Positions 1 through 10,308 of a stretch of DNA of 64,000 nt are shown piece by piece. A program made the translations under genes and the position numbers. Source of the stretch: Nitzschia sp. pyKryTriq1 (Eukaryota > Bacillariophyta > Bacillariophyceae > Bacillariales > Bacillariaceae); the NCBI GenBank assembly GCA_956465555.1, contig OY101115.1, positions 4,006,120 to 4,070,119 on the forward strand, given 5' to 3'. The notes beneath the pieces were generated by a model. The model did not search any database and was not told the origin of the DNA. It was given only the letters and a program-made list of their open reading frames with translations. Position 1 is the stretch's first letter, and every line of letters begins with the position of its first letter.

Positions 1-1
1 C

Positions 2-61
2 CTGACCCATCTTCTTGAAGAATTCGAGGATCCCTCGTCGAGCAACGACAGTATCAAATAA
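2..61 (+). CDS. possible 3' end of a gene cut by the window edge
   Basis: Frame 2 is open from the window start and closes with TAA at 59-61, giving a hydrophilic tail that ends in Ser/Asn/Asp residues and a final Lys. The next downstream gene runs in the same direction and starts 700 bp later, so this could be the last codons of a plus-strand gene. Twenty codons are too few to assign a function, and an open stretch this short can occur by chance. Confidence 0.25.
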   Translation: MTHLLEEFEDPSSSNDSIK

Positions 62-764
62 ACCAAGGAGGAGGATGCTTGCTAGCAGGGGTACACGTAC
101 GACGACGCGAAGAGAACTCTTGCTCGAATAACGAAGCATTGAATTCTCAAGAACGAATCATCAATTTGGAAACGCGACGCCCCCACAAGCAAGCAGAAGA
201 CTTAGCGCTTTCTCTGTCTTTTCAGTTGATTGCAAATTGCAACATCTTGATCGTCGTTCGTCTCGTCGCAATAAAAGTCGCAATTTGTTCGCGTCGTGCG
301 TTGTACGTGTAGCGTGTCGTCCATCTGGCAAGAAAGTTGTTTCTCGACTCATTCGACCTCAAAGCACCTGTCGTCTCGCGTGTGAGAGCGCCCGGGGCCC
401 GGGGCGGGCCCTGGCTGGCCCCTATTAATGGCCGCGGGGCCTGCCGTTCAGGTTTTGAACCCTGATCATTGAAGGCGTCACAAAAGCAGGCAGATACTGC
501 AGCAGTGATGGTGGTGACGACCACGAGTAGAAGTATTGGTCTTCCCAAGGTCTTCCCGTTGCTTGTAACGTCACCAAATCAGCCAGACGCATTTCACTTG
601 TCGTCAAGGCAGCGATCTCTCAACGCAACAGTACTGTATGCGAGTAAAGTAGGTGTAGGCACGATTGCTGTTGCTCATTTTCAAGTTTGGGTGGCTTTAC
701 CTAAAAACTAGAATCATCATCGATCGCCCTGTTGTGATTATTCCTTTTGACCTGGCATTGCATC
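62..764. other. intergenic region upstream of the SMPD4-like gene
   Basis: I see no supportable gene. The short open frames on both strands overlap each other and lack recognisable domains. A GC-rich patch (about 388-440, GGGCC-rich) is followed by a short inverted repeat around 448-465 (CAGGTTTTGAACCCTG). Confidence 0.5.
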
Positions 765-3295
765 ATGTTGGAGGAAGCATTGAGTTCCACCACGTATTCG
801 CCAGCGGAAGCTGCGCTGACATTCATCTCCTTTCTGGAGGTCGAGCTCGCAGCTGGAGGTGCTGCCGCCGAGTCTCGGTTCTTCAAGCTCTTCTCGATGC
901 TTTGTGACCGAGTCTTTGGCGTCCTATCCATGGAAGAGGGCTTCAAACATCAGATCGGCGGCTGGTTATCGCGGCAAGCCAAATGGGAACGGCCGAACAC
1001 GTCCGTATCATCACAAGGATACAGCCCGCACTACAGGATCCCACAGAGAAATGATTCGAGTTCCAACAATCGATCTGATCCTGTGATCAAATTGCTCGGA
1101 GCTCGCGCCATCACAAACTCAACAACGTCCAAAGACCAGCAGCAGCCGTTGACTTTGATCGAAGCCTTTGCAAAAGAAGCGGAACACCGACCGAATGTTC
1201 GGTATCCCTTTCCCTTTGAAGCTTTTCCCAAATCGACACAGGAGGCATGGATTGCTCTAATCGACGCTGCGTTGGGTGGGTCTACTGCATTGGAGAATCC
1301 ACCAAGTGAGAACTTGACGCGTCTGCTAGGCTCTTTGTTCCGAGTCAAACCACTAGAGCAAATAGGTCTACGGCAATACCAACAAGCCAAGGCTCTACAG
1401 AAGGATAACCGGAGACCTCTGCAGCTCAGTCCTATGCAGTTCCAATCGAGATCTCCCATGTCTCCGCTCGCGACCCAGGGCTCTACCCCGACCAAGGAAA
1501 AGGATTCTCATCCAATGATCAACTTGAGCATGCTGGAATACTACCTGGTGGTATTTATTCGATATCCCCTGGCCCCTGCACCGTTGGAGACCCAGCCTAC
1601 TCAAACCAAAACGGCGACGACGGCGACTCGTTCGGGCGTCACCTTACCCGCAGCGTCGAGACGAACGGAACCCTATGGCGAATTGGTGTACCATCAACTG
1701 TATCAAGAGTACATCAATTACTATGTCCCAAGCAAAGTGCCACAAGGACAATCGAATGGCTTTGCTCCCTTGCAACGACCATCGGAACTATTCATTCGCA
1801 TTACAGTCAATCTGTGGATGGAAGGCCAAAATTCGCTATGGCCCACAGCCAAAGCTGTCAAGGACTTTCAGGAGCGTCGGGGCGCACAGACACCCGTGGA
1901 TCTGAACACTTCCTTTGATCTTGTTAGGACCAAGTATGATCCGCCACCCTATCAAATATCACGTTCCTTGCACAAACTCGTTGCGAGAGCCGTATCCGAC
2001 GGCGCAATTATGGACATGGCACAGGACATGTACGCGGGCTATCGAGGTGCCAATCCAGAGATTCTATGCCTCAGTCCTACCATGACGATTTTGCAGCTTC
2101 CATTCTTCAATTACATCCGAGGTGCTTTCCGTCATGCCTCGATCCATGTTCAACAGTCTCCGTTCTATGCCGCCTTGAATGATTGGCTTGTCTGGCTGGA
2201 GCCTTGGAACACTAGACATGGTGAGTAGAGTTGTCATTTTGAAGGGAACTATGCAAGTTTGAGTGTGCGTTCTCATCTTTCTTTCTTTTGGTAGAAAAAG
2301 GAAGAGTGCAAACGCAACGAATTATGAATTCCGTTTCTCGCACGCACGCTGGATCCACGACCCCTTCGTCCAGAGTCACCTATCCCAAAGCGACACAACG
2401 CAGCACCTACAAGGATTGCTGGGAACCCTACATTGCGTCCAACCTTCACCTGTATACGGTTCCACTTGCCCTCTTTTTGCGCCGGTCCCGGGAATTGGAC
2501 TTTTCGCCTCGGGAAGATCAACGATCGCTCAACACGGTACAACGGGTCTTTCGAGTGTTTTCACCACAAGTTGTGGCATTCATCAACAAGCTGCTACAAA
2601 AAGAAGCTGGGTCCAAATGGTCATCGGTAGTGGCTCGTCATGAAAGCAACTTAGGTGTATTCGTACCCCCCAAGTGTGAGCGTGGATTGGCATCGTGTCA
2701 AGATGATATGCAAAATTTGCTCGAGGAAATGTACCTGCAGCATATGAAGAAAGTTGACAGCATGGACATTGTCGATCGCTCAATAGCTTTCATCGAAAGT
2801 TTTTTTGGAGGAGGCGCCTACGCTGGAGAAGAAAAGGAGCTTCGACTTGTCATTTCGAAAGCCAAGACTATTGTCACTTTCCCGAACGATTTCGATGTCA
2901 TTCCGTCCAAATCTCGCTTAGCAAGCGACTCGCAAGATCGAAGTCTGGACAGCGATCGCACGGCTGACCGAGTTTCAACTGGATTTTTTTCGGATTCTGG
3001 ACTCGAAAAGATTTCGACAGGCGCGACCAAGTGCAATCCTCTCGAAATTGGCTACTTCGGAGACCGAATGCTCAGCCGACCGGGTTCCCATGAGATTGCC
3101 TTGTTGATCCCATGGTTGGTGAATATTTCAAACTTCTTGAATTCTCGTCTTGGCCTCCAGGTTCGCAAGGAGGATGGCTTTGCCCGCGACGAGTCACTCA
3201 TCCCAAAACGAGTCAATCTACGTTTTCTGGCCGACTATCGAAATCTTGTCTTTATGACTCTTTGCTATTGGCTTCTGAAATTCATTTGGGGTTGA
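765..3295 (+). CDS. SMPD4-like neutral sphingomyelinase (nSMase3 family)
   Basis: This is probably the diatom member of the SMPD4/neutral sphingomyelinase 3 family. Family members hydrolyse sphingomyelin and sit at the ER and nuclear envelope through a C-terminal membrane anchor. The model has two exons, 765-2220 and 2295-3295, with a 74-bp GT-AG intron that restores frame (G|AA codon), giving about 818 aa. Family-like blocks are LSMLEYYLVVFIRYPLAP (about residue 252), a Tyr-rich YHQLYQEYINYYVP block, LFIRITVNLWMEG, and a WLVWLEPW block at the end of exon 1. Exon 2 continues with WEPYIASNLHLYTVPLALFL. The protein ends in a hydrophobic stretch, LVFMTLCYWLLKFIWG, matching the usual tail anchor. 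The first ATG is at 765; the frame is open slightly further upstream without an ATG. The family call rests on remembered similarity to human SMPD4. Confidence 0.72.
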
Positions 3296-3998
3296 TGATG
3301 ATGAAAAATCTAGCAGCAGGATCCATCTGAACTTGCATCAAATGGTAGAATTCCGCCTCGAGTAGGACCTACTGTAGCGATATACCGTACGTACCAGGGA
3401 CGAGGACACTGTAGCGATATACAGTACATACCAGGGACGAGGACACCATTAGTTGAAGTTTCACTAAATCAAACGATAGGAACATTCTTCGAACACACCG
3501 GAACTGTAGAATACTGACAGTAGTCTCCCTCTCGATCTCTCAAAGCCTCTCTTTGTAATAATATACTTGTACTACTGACTCTCTATATAGTACCAACAAC
3601 TAACAGCACATGGAGTGGAAAGAAATGCTACCAAGATACGTATGCCAGGTTCGTACGGTACTGGTAGACAGAATTCCAACGCGAAAACAATCCAAATCGC
3701 ATGGCTCAACGCTTACGCTGAATAACATCTTCTGAAATAACGCGTTCGTTCGGTCAACGAGCCGATAATCAATAACGTCTGTCCACCCACCGAAAATGAT
3801 ACCGTCGGTACGTCATGCGTCTCGGATCCGATCCATCAACAACCATCAACACAACAACATCATCACCTCGCAGCTCGCAGCAGATTTCAACGCATCCACA
3901 TAATACTTCCAGTGACAAAGCGATTGCTGACTCTGATCAAGGGAAGCGAGCCAGTCACCAGAAAGTAAAAAGGATATCAATTTATTAAGCAAATTATC
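3296..3998. other. intergenic region between two plus-strand genes
   Basis: No gene is visible. It holds a short tandem duplication near its start (listed separately), AT-rich DNA with TATATA-like stretches around 3550-3590, and repeated short CAACA/CATCA runs around 3835-3870 in the likely promoter of the IF-1 gene. Confidence 0.5.
3371..3446. repeat. two-copy tandem repeat, 37-bp unit
   Basis: The stretch starting ACTGTAGCGATATA and ending CCAGGGACGAGGACAC occurs twice in direct succession, with starts at 3371 and 3408. The copies differ at a few positions, for example CCGTACGTACC against CAGTACATACC. It lies just 3' of the SMPD4-like gene. Confidence 0.85.
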
Positions 3999-4469
3999 AT
4001 GGGAAGGAGTCGTCTCATCAGCCTGTTGGCCCTCCTATTTATCGGGTTGGTGCAGATTCAAGCGTTTACACAAAGCAGCGCTTTCGGGAAATTACCTACC
4101 TCTCAGGTTGCACCCACTAGCGTCGCCCCAAGTGGATGGGTTTCGCGAGGTGCAGCTGTCTCGCCCACAGCTATCTTTGGGAAAAAGGAAGCACGAGCAC
4201 AGGGCAATGAAAGCAAAAGGAAAAAGGAAAGACCGAAGAAACAGAAGGACGACGTGATTGAGGTCGAGGCTGTCGTGCTCGAGAGTCTTCCGAATGCTAT
4301 GTTTCGATGCACCATTGATGGAGCCCCAGAAACTCAACCACCTATCTTGGCGACAATCAGTGGAAAAATCCGCAAGAATTTTGTTAAGATTTTGGTCGGT
4401 GACAAAGTATTGATCGAATTGAGTCCCTATGATCTAACGAGAGGAAGAATTACATTCAGATACCGTTAA
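3999..4469 (+). CDS. infA: plastid translation initiation factor IF-1, nuclear-encoded
   Basis: IF-1 binds the ribosomal A site during initiation; this copy should act in the plastid stroma. The single exon encodes 156 aa. Residues 1-22 form a signal peptide ([15 protein letters not shown]) ending in an AF-type cleavage site, followed by a Ser/Pro-rich transit peptide. A Lys-rich linker occupies about 62-80. The OB-fold core begins near residue 84 with [20 protein letters not shown] and ends with the conserved tail [13 protein letters not shown] short acidic/Pro insertion replaces the usual linker between the early strands. Many algae keep infA in the plastid genome, so this represents a nuclear-transferred or nuclear-retained gene. 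Start ATG at 3999. Confidence 0.9.
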   Translation: MGRSRLISLLALLFIGLVQIQAFTQSSAFGKLPTSQVAPTSVAPSGWVSRGAAVSPTAIFGKKEARAQGNESKRKKERPKKQKDDVIEVEAVVLESLPNAMFRCTIDGAPETQPPILATISGKIRKNFVKILVGDKVLIELSPYDLTRGRITFRYR

Positions 4470-5200
4470 ACATCGTCTACGGAAATGTCTTCTTGCTTCT
4501 ATGGCTGTATCGCGCCAAGCAACAGCGTCTACAATAAAACCAAGCGGCGATGAGCTAGCAACACTTGGTAGGACTGAGGAAAAGCACTAAGAAGACATTA
4601 TTTTGTCCGAAATCACACCATCAAAGGCCACGAACGAAGCCCGGAAAATAACGAGATAATCAATTTGCATTGCACTTTAAATTCAACGAAGTTACTATAC
4701 TAGGAACACCCCTTTGCTCAACTACAGTACTGAATTATATTTCACCGAGACAGAGGATACCCTGGTACAGTACATACGTGTCATAATCATACAGCATAAT
4801 ATCTCTCTGCTATGACTAGTAGAGAGAGCAGAGCAACGACCGCAACAAGCAACAACTGCTGCAGAATAATCATCATCGCAAGGAATGGTGCTGGCGGAAG
4901 AGTTGCGTACAAGTATGTACCTGTACTGCTACCGGTACTGGTACAGTACCACTACTACAGTACCGGTAGGTACTTGTACCGTACCGGTACTGTACCGCTA
5001 TGGACGCGTGGAACCATCTCGAGCCAAATGGAATCCGGAATCCGGAATCGAAATCGCATCCTCGACCTGGTACGTGTAGTCTAGTACTACAGCGGCAATA
5101 AGCGCTGCAAAACGCGCGATTTTTTGTTTCAGAAAATTCCCCGGATAGTCCTAGCTGCAACATGATATTTCGGACAATCCTTGTAGATTCATCAGTACTA
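4470..5200. other. intergenic region with a GTAC-palindrome cluster
   Basis: No convincing gene. The block 4910-5005 is a dense run of GTACTG, GTACCGG and CCGGTAC units, largely self-complementary. The open frames reported there on both strands are translations of this repeat (Val-Pro-Val-Leu-Tyr-type peptides). Confidence 0.6.
4910..5005. promoter_or_regulatory. cluster of GTACCGGTAC-type palindromes
   Basis: About ten overlapping GTAC, CCGGTAC and GTACCGG units lie within roughly 100 bp. Similar clusters occur at 5525-5690, 9955-10050, 13425-13475, 18720-18760, 22558-22655, 35660-35830, 38140-38225 and 39840-40080, mostly 5' of genes. A regulatory role is inferred only from this position. 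Confidence 0.4.
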
Positions 5201-5449
5201 TCATCTCTCTAGAGGGAGTCGATTCAAGGCTGGTGGCTGCTGCTCATCGTCCTCGTCCTCGTCCTCGTCCTCGTCACTGACACCCATGCCAGAAGTATCG
5301 TAATTCCTTGCAGTCGCAACAGGATCGGCCATTCGTTGCATGACTAGAGAGGATACAACCCATCCGAGAGCCGAGTGAAAGAAAATTCGGGCGCGGGAGA
5401 GGTGTGCGCGGTCACACAGCTGCGCGGGATCGATAGTACATTCATTCAT
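5201..5449 (-). CDS. possible small acidic-tailed protein, 82 aa
   Basis: This small open frame has an ATG at 5449. It has a basic/hydrophobic middle (ARIFFHSALGWVVSSLVMQR) that could be a short membrane segment, and a strongly acidic run of alternating Asp/Glu near the C-terminus. The acidic run comes from a GTCCTC simple repeat on the plus strand. I recognise no family. It could also be the last exon of a spliced gene, since CCGCGCAG just inside the frame would serve as an acceptor. Confidence 0.3.
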   Translation of the reverse strand: MNECTIDPAQLCDRAHLSRARIFFHSALGWVVSSLVMQRMADPVATARNYDTSGMGVSDEDEDEDEDDEQQPPALNRLPLER

Positions 5450-5524
5450 TCAACATGGACATCAAGACATCAGCGTCAAACTGCCGCCGCAAGAAACGGA
5501 GCTGTATCGATGTGCCTCCGGAAC

Positions 5525-5690
5525 AAGTATCAGTATCCATACTGTACTGCACAAGTACTGGTACCGGTGTACCGGTACAGGACCTGGTACTTTACGAGTA
5601 CAGTCACTATTGGTATTACTGTATTATTATTTGGTACCTGTACCAGGTACCAGTACAGTACTCGTACCGTACTTGGTTCTCTCTTGTTCC
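5525..5690. promoter_or_regulatory. GTAC-palindrome cluster upstream of the CLC gene
   Basis: It contains repeated AGTACTGGTACCGG, GTACCGGTACAGG and CTGTACCAGGTACCAG units and ends about 110 bp before the CLC start codon. It can fold into many alternative hairpins. Function unknown; promoter involvement is inferred from position. Confidence 0.4.
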
Positions 5691-5802
5691 GCCGGAACCT
5701 AACACAAAACAGAAAACAAAATATCGATACTAGTGTCCATAAAATCATCTCTTTATTGAATGAATCATCCCAAGAGAAGCGAAACCCTTTTGCAGAGACA
5801 AA

Positions 5803-7596
5803 ATGACGAGCTCCGACGATCTTGAAACGGAAGCGTCCCGTCTGCTCCCCAACGCGAGTAAAGGAGAATTCAGCGGCCGATCAATTGAGCAAGCTGAGAT
5901 GGAAAAGACGACACACAACGACCCCGTCGCCAAGCAAGAAGATATTCATAATCTTTTTGGATCCACACGTATTCTGCACAATGTGATCGTCTCTCACTCC
6001 CAGGCACAATTATCTTCCTCCCTTCGCCGAGCGACGCAGACTCACCAGCAGAAAGGCGGCATGGTAAGACGCGGGAGCTCAAGTTTTGCAGAACAAGTCG
6101 CTACAAAGAAGAAATCTGCGGTTCTGTTCTTGGAGAAAGTCAAGCACAATTTCTTCGAGGACACCCGCCAACTTGCAGAAGGCACAATTCCTCAAAGCGT
6201 GGTGTTAGCGACGATCATTGGAACGGTTTGTGGGGTCGCTTGCTGGCTGTACTACTCGGTTCTTTTTTTCTGTTTGGATCTTGTCTGGGATAAAATTCCT
6301 GAGAAATTCATTGAAGGAAACTGGGAAGTCCACAACTACTGGCTATACATCCCAATTGCTTCGGGGATACTTTGTACGCTTGTTGGTTTGACTGTCGTCA
6401 TCATGGGTGAGCCAGGAGACTTGCCGTACACCATCAGCAGAGTCCATCACCATGCGTATATTCCAATTGACCACGTCTTGCCGATGGTCTTTGCCAGTTT
6501 GTTCTCCATTTTGGCAGGTGGATCCTTGGGGCCAGAAGCTCCCTTGGTGGCGATCTGTGGTGCCATTGGAGGCTTTATCTCACGTCGGATCTTTCGCCAG
6601 GAACATGTCAATGTGGTTCGCAAGCACACTTTGATGGGCATGGCCGGCGCCCTTGGTGCCTTTTTTGGTGTACCATTAGGTGGAAGTCTCTTTGCTCTTG
6701 AAGTGTGCTCCCGGTTTGGTGTTGAATATTTCGAGCATTTGATTGAAAGTATCTTTTGCGGAGAAATCTGCCTCGTCGTCTTTCGGTCGCTGAGTGGGCT
6801 TTCAATCGCACCGATTTGGGACATGTCGAGCGAAAATGGAAGGATTTACGAAATTGAACCTTGGATAGTATTTGCTGGGGGTTTGATAGGATTGGTCGGC
6901 GCTTTCATGGCATATATTTTTGCCACATTCCACTGGTTTAACATGTCCATTTTCGCCAAGTTGCAGCTGCTTGACAACTCTCGGGCTGTGCAGAGAGCTT
7001 GGTTGGGAGGTTTCTTTGTAATTCTCATGGGAGTATTGTTCCCGCAAACGATGTTTTGGGGGGAAGAAGAAATCGATATCATTGCAAATCTGCGTCCTGC
7101 TAAGGAATTACCGAATATTTGGCCTACTACTGGATACACCGGGTACGAGATGGATTCCGCTTGGAGTTCCTTCGTTGTGGGCATGGCAAAGCTTGTCGCC
7201 ATTTCGTTCACAGTCGCTGGTGGTCTCAGGGGTGGTTATATCTTCCCTCTCATGTTTGCGGGCTCTGCATTTGGCCGTACAATTTTCTGCTTCCTTCCCG
7301 ACGTGATTCCTCTTCAAGTTTGTGTCCTGTGTATGGCGGCTGGTATAAACGTCGCAATCACTCGCACATCACTTGCATCGACATTGATCCTCGCTTTTTT
7401 GCCTGGTGAGCCGTGTGCTATCCCGCCAATTCTGATGGCATCCCTCTGCTCATTGTTTGCGACCGCCTATCTTCCTTTCATCAAGTCTCAAATCACAAGG
7501 AGTGACATCGATCACTCTCTGTACCACCACGAGGGTATGGTTGGGAAAGACCATGAAAAATTGGACTCCGACGATGAAGAAGAAGACGAACACTAG
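5803..7596 (+). CDS. CLC-family anion channel/transporter
   Basis: This is a CLC chloride channel or H+/anion exchanger, 597 aa, single exon. After a hydrophilic N-terminus of about 125 residues, multiple membrane helices follow. Family hallmarks are GEPGDLPYTI (selectivity-filter loop region), GGSLGPEAPL at about 238-247 (the GxEGP position), GVPLGGSLFALEV and GGLRGGYIFPLMFAGSAFGR (the GxFxP loop). No CBS domains follow the last helix; the C-terminus is a short acidic tail (SDDEEEDEH). The residue before Gly-Pro at the gating-glutamate site is Leu, with Glu two places later, as in bacterial CLC relatives without the classical gate. It could therefore be a channel or an atypical exchanger. 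Membrane location is unknown; no plastid leader is seen. Confidence 0.88.
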   Translation: MTSSDDLETEASRLLPNASKGEFSGRSIEQAEMEKTTHNDPVAKQEDIHNLFGSTRILHNVIVSHSQAQLSSSLRRATQTHQQKGGMVRRGSSSFAEQVATKKKSAVLFLEKVKHNFFEDTRQLAEGTIPQSVVLATIIGTVCGVACWLYYSVLFFCLDLVWDKIPEKFIEGNWEVHNYWLYIPIASGILCTLVGLTVVIMGEPGDLPYTISRVHHHAYIPIDHVLPMVFASLFSILAGGSLGPEAPLVAICGAIGGFISRRIFRQEHVNVVRKHTLMGMAGALGAFFGVPLGGSLFALEVCSRFGVEYFEHLIESIFCGEICLVVFRSLSGLSIAPIWDMSSENGRIYEIEPWIVFAGGLIGLVGAFMAYIFATFHWFNMSIFAKLQLLDNSRAVQRAWLGGFFVILMGVLFPQTMFWGEEEIDIIANLRPAKELPNIWPTTGYTGYEMDSAWSSFVVGMAKLVAISFTVAGGLRGGYIFPLMFAGSAFGRTIFCFLPDVIPLQVCVLCMAAGINVAITRTSLASTLILAFLPGEPCAIPPILMASLCSLFATAYLPFIKSQITRSDIDHSLYHHEGMVGKDHEKLDSDDEEEDEH

Positions 7597-8060
7597 AATA
7601 GAGAGTGGTGATTTTACTCATAGCTACTGCATATATTCGCATGAAGATGATCCGTACGCTACTCATAGCTCCACTCTTCTACTCTAGTATTAGAGAGAGT
7701 ATTCGTCTACTCGTAGCAGAGAGAGATGATGATGGCCATTTGCGTTGTTAGATACTTTAAACCTTGCAGTGTCTGAAGAGATACGGACAGAAGCCGACCA
7801 AAACAGACATATCGGTATGCCGCATCATCTCACTTCCCTCATCTGTAGATCGACGCGAATGTCTGTCAATATCCCAGTGTGGCTACAGTATCAATGGAGG
7901 CTACATACGACAAAAATAGATTGTCCGATCGCTTTTCCTTCCAAAGTATGATAGAGAATTATCTAGTCTCTTTCTAGTAGAGTACGAAAGCAAGTACTAA
8001 GCAAGTACAACCTTACCAGTAGTGAAGGAATGAAATATTCGTTCCTGCTCCTCTGCTGCT
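7597..8060. other. tail-to-tail gap between the CLC and sulfotransferase genes
   Basis: No gene seen. It contains short CTCTAC/GTAGAG inverted repeats (about 7670-7730), such as CTACTCTAGTATTAGAGAG, which could form 3' end hairpins for either transcript. Confidence 0.5.
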
Positions 8061-9098
8061 CTAGTCCCGGTATGTACCGCCGCCGGCACCACGGTAGCGG
8101 CAGCGTGAATCTAGTGTAAGCTCAGTGAATGTGTGAGTAAAGGCACCGCCAGTTCCCATTGTTCGCCCAGTATTGAATTCCAAAAGTCTGGGGAATGCGC
8201 ATTTCGGATCGAAGCCAAGCCACATCACAACCTCATTCAAGTACGAAACATCTTCCGTCCATCTGGAACTGTCCAAGAGCATACTTTGATTTCCCAGTTG
8301 CTTTGCCAGTGCCGTCATTAAATCATTCGATCTTGAAATGTCCTTGATAACACGCTGGATTGGCTTGTTCGCACTTGCCTCAAAGTTGGAAATGTGTGAG
8401 GCTGCCTGCGCTTCAACATCAGAACGGAAGTTGAAGAGGTATCGAGAACATGGAAAGTGCGCCTGAAGAAACTTGGCGATCTTTGGAACATCTGAAACGG
8501 TCTGATTCCAAACAAGACGAATGGTCTTAAAACCGACAATTTCGTTTGCTTCTTCTGATTCGCTCAGCAGGCTACCATTGACAAACAATGGAGGGGTGAT
8601 GGATTCAATCATTTTTTGAGAGACGCATGCGAGGGACCCCTCAGGAATGGGATTGCGGTACCAGGCTGATCCTCGTAGTGGAGCGTGACGGAACGGAGGC
8701 TCAAAAACCCTGTGCATCATAGTCCTTAAATGTTGAATGACATTGTTGCATTCACCGCTCATGCGCACTCCTGGAAGCAAATTCATCATGTAAGTCAGCG
8801 TCGTGGACGCGGATCTTCCAGTGGCGATGAGGATCAAGAAACGTCGCTGGCACGGTCGGCACATGGGGCTGGAATAGCACTTCGCGTGGGGACACCAATC
8901 TCGATGGATGGACAAAGAAAGTGGAGGAGGGTCCCTTGTGGAATGGATACTGTGTTCTTCTTGCAAATTGGTACAGGTAAACGAAGAAGACCAGCGATAG
9001 TTTGACAAAAGAGTGCCACAAGATAGGCAAATAATCATAATGGCCATCCCTACCCGGAATGTTGATGATGATGATGTATGCATCTTGCGAGGGTTCAT
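8061..9098 (-). CDS. sulfotransferase-like type II membrane protein
   Basis: This probably is a PAPS-dependent carbohydrate sulfotransferase of the Golgi lumen, 345 aa, single exon. The N-terminus carries one hydrophobic signal-anchor (VGMAIMIICLSCGTLLS, about residues 17-33). The 5'-phosphosulfate-binding loop is seen as RFLILIATGRSASTTLTYMM (about 85-105). A later block, SRYLFNFRSDVEAQAASH, resembles the 3'-phosphate-binding region with Arg and Ser. Several Cys pairs just after the anchor fit a lumenal protein. The acceptor substrate cannot be predicted; diatoms make sulfated polysaccharides, so a cell-surface glycan is plausible. Start ATG at 9098 is followed by a second Met five codons on. 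Confidence 0.65.
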   Translation of the reverse strand: MNPRKMHTSSSSTFRVGMAIMIICLSCGTLLSNYRWSSSFTCTNLQEEHSIHSTRDPPPLSLSIHRDWCPHAKCYSSPMCRPCQRRFLILIATGRSASTTLTYMMNLLPGVRMSGECNNVIQHLRTMMHRVFEPPFRHAPLRGSAWYRNPIPEGSLACVSQKMIESITPPLFVNGSLLSESEEANEIVGFKTIRLVWNQTVSDVPKIAKFLQAHFPCSRYLFNFRSDVEAQAASHISNFEASANKPIQRVIKDISRSNDLMTALAKQLGNQSMLLDSSRWTEDVSYLNEVVMWLGFDPKCAFPRLLEFNTGRTMGTGGAFTHTFTELTLDSRCRYRGAGGGTYRD

Positions 9099-9170
9099 TT
9101 TATATTTGGTTCAGGAGGGAATTGGATCCTTGCGATACTATTTTAAAATAGTTCCTTGACTTCTTGTGTG

Positions 9171-9384
9171 TACTCTTGAGATACAACGATCTACAGCTTG
9201 AAGAGACGGTTGTATTGCCTGAAATATGTATGCTATTGATTAGTTTGTTGATGCGAAAGATAATTGTGCCATTGTCGATGCTTCTGTTGTTTCGGAATTT
9301 GGATACGCTTCGCTTCCAGTCGCTTCATAATGACCGTATGTATGTTTGTATGTATGATGCATATGTAGGAATGGGTAGTGAGAG
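9171..9384 (+). repeat. dispersed repeat of about 210 bp, copy 1
   Basis: The stretch from CTTGAGATACAACGATCTAC to GCATATGTAGGAATGGG recurs at 58143-58352 (same strand) and, inverted, at 59391-59603. The copies are roughly 85-95% alike by eye. The inverted copy lies directly 5' of a gag-like remnant in the same orientation, so the unit may be an LTR or leader of a copia-like element; this copy would then be a solo remnant. Confidence 0.75.
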
Positions 9385-10308
9385 CGCTTTATCTCAACAC
9401 TCCCTCTCCGCTAAGTTTGGTGCTGGAGGAGGGCGCTCTTCTACCTTGGCCGTTCGGTGTGGCTGGCTTTGGACATCATAGATCGCGCCGAGACTGAAAG
9501 AAATGCTGATGAATTTCCAGGTAGAATAAAGTTGATGCGGCAGTTTGGTTCGTCCAACTAGAGACACTCCGAGCCCCAAAGTGAGAATCAACATGGCGAC
9601 GGTACCGTATGTGAAAACATTCCGTTCGAGTGCGGCTGTGGAAGTGCTATCCTGCTGGATGACCCATGCCTTGGAGGCATTCGCGATTTTGACTTACGTC
9701 AACGGATACCATGCTTGGGCTGTGGCAGCGAAAAAGAGGATTGAGTTGGAGGGTGGAGGGTCTGTACTGGGTGGTGAGTCCACAGCAACTGGAGCATCAT
9801 CATTGACGGAAAGGTCGGAAGCGACACGTAGTTTTGGCGGGAGAGAGGATCAAAATCCCGTGGGATTTCGATTTCGTGGATTCAAAGTAAAATCCCGCGG
9901 GATTTCGAATTTCGCGGGATTGTCGTAACATTTCTACATACGGTCTCCTACTCTACCCGTACCGGTACGACTACGGACATCGTACACGACTGCGGGCCTT
10001 CCCTCTCCAGTGCTTCTGCCAGTACCTCCGCAGTACAGTACAACAGCTACGTACACATCCCCTGCACCACACTGTTCCGTCGCTAGCTAGGAGAGGCGTT
10101 AGCAACAATCAGATGATTTCGAATTTCGAGGACTTTTTCGAGGATCGAGGATCGAGGATGTCTTATTTTTTCTCTTCATCGTCATCTTCTTCGTCTTTCT
10201 TGTATTTCGTCTTGGTGCTGTATTCGAGATCGTGGAGTGGCTTGTAGGAGGAGTAAATCATTTTCTTTCATCATTTTTTTGGTATTCCGCCATTGTTATT
10301 CCACATCC
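9385..10308. other. intergenic region upstream of the USP gene
   Basis: No supportable gene. A 111-codon frame (9593-9928) starts at an ATG in good context, but its second half runs through low-complexity repeat DNA; the minus strand of 9390-9740 is equally open. Notable are palindromes near 9860-9925, GTAC units at 9955-10050 and a GAGGATCGAGGATCGAGGA run at about 10140-10158. Confidence 0.45.
9850..9925. repeat. repeated perfect palindrome AAATCCCGCGGGATTT
   Basis: Two related palindromic blocks follow each other: AAATCCCGTGGGATTTCG (about 9852-9869) and AAATCCCGCGGGATTTCG (about 9891-9908), then TTTCGCGGGATT. They look like nested inverted repeats able to form a compact hairpin. Confidence 0.7.

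Noticed and set aside
9593-9928. 111-codon plus ORF starting at an ATG in good context
   Set aside because: Its second half runs into palindromic repeat DNA, the opposite strand is equally open, and no family is recognisable.
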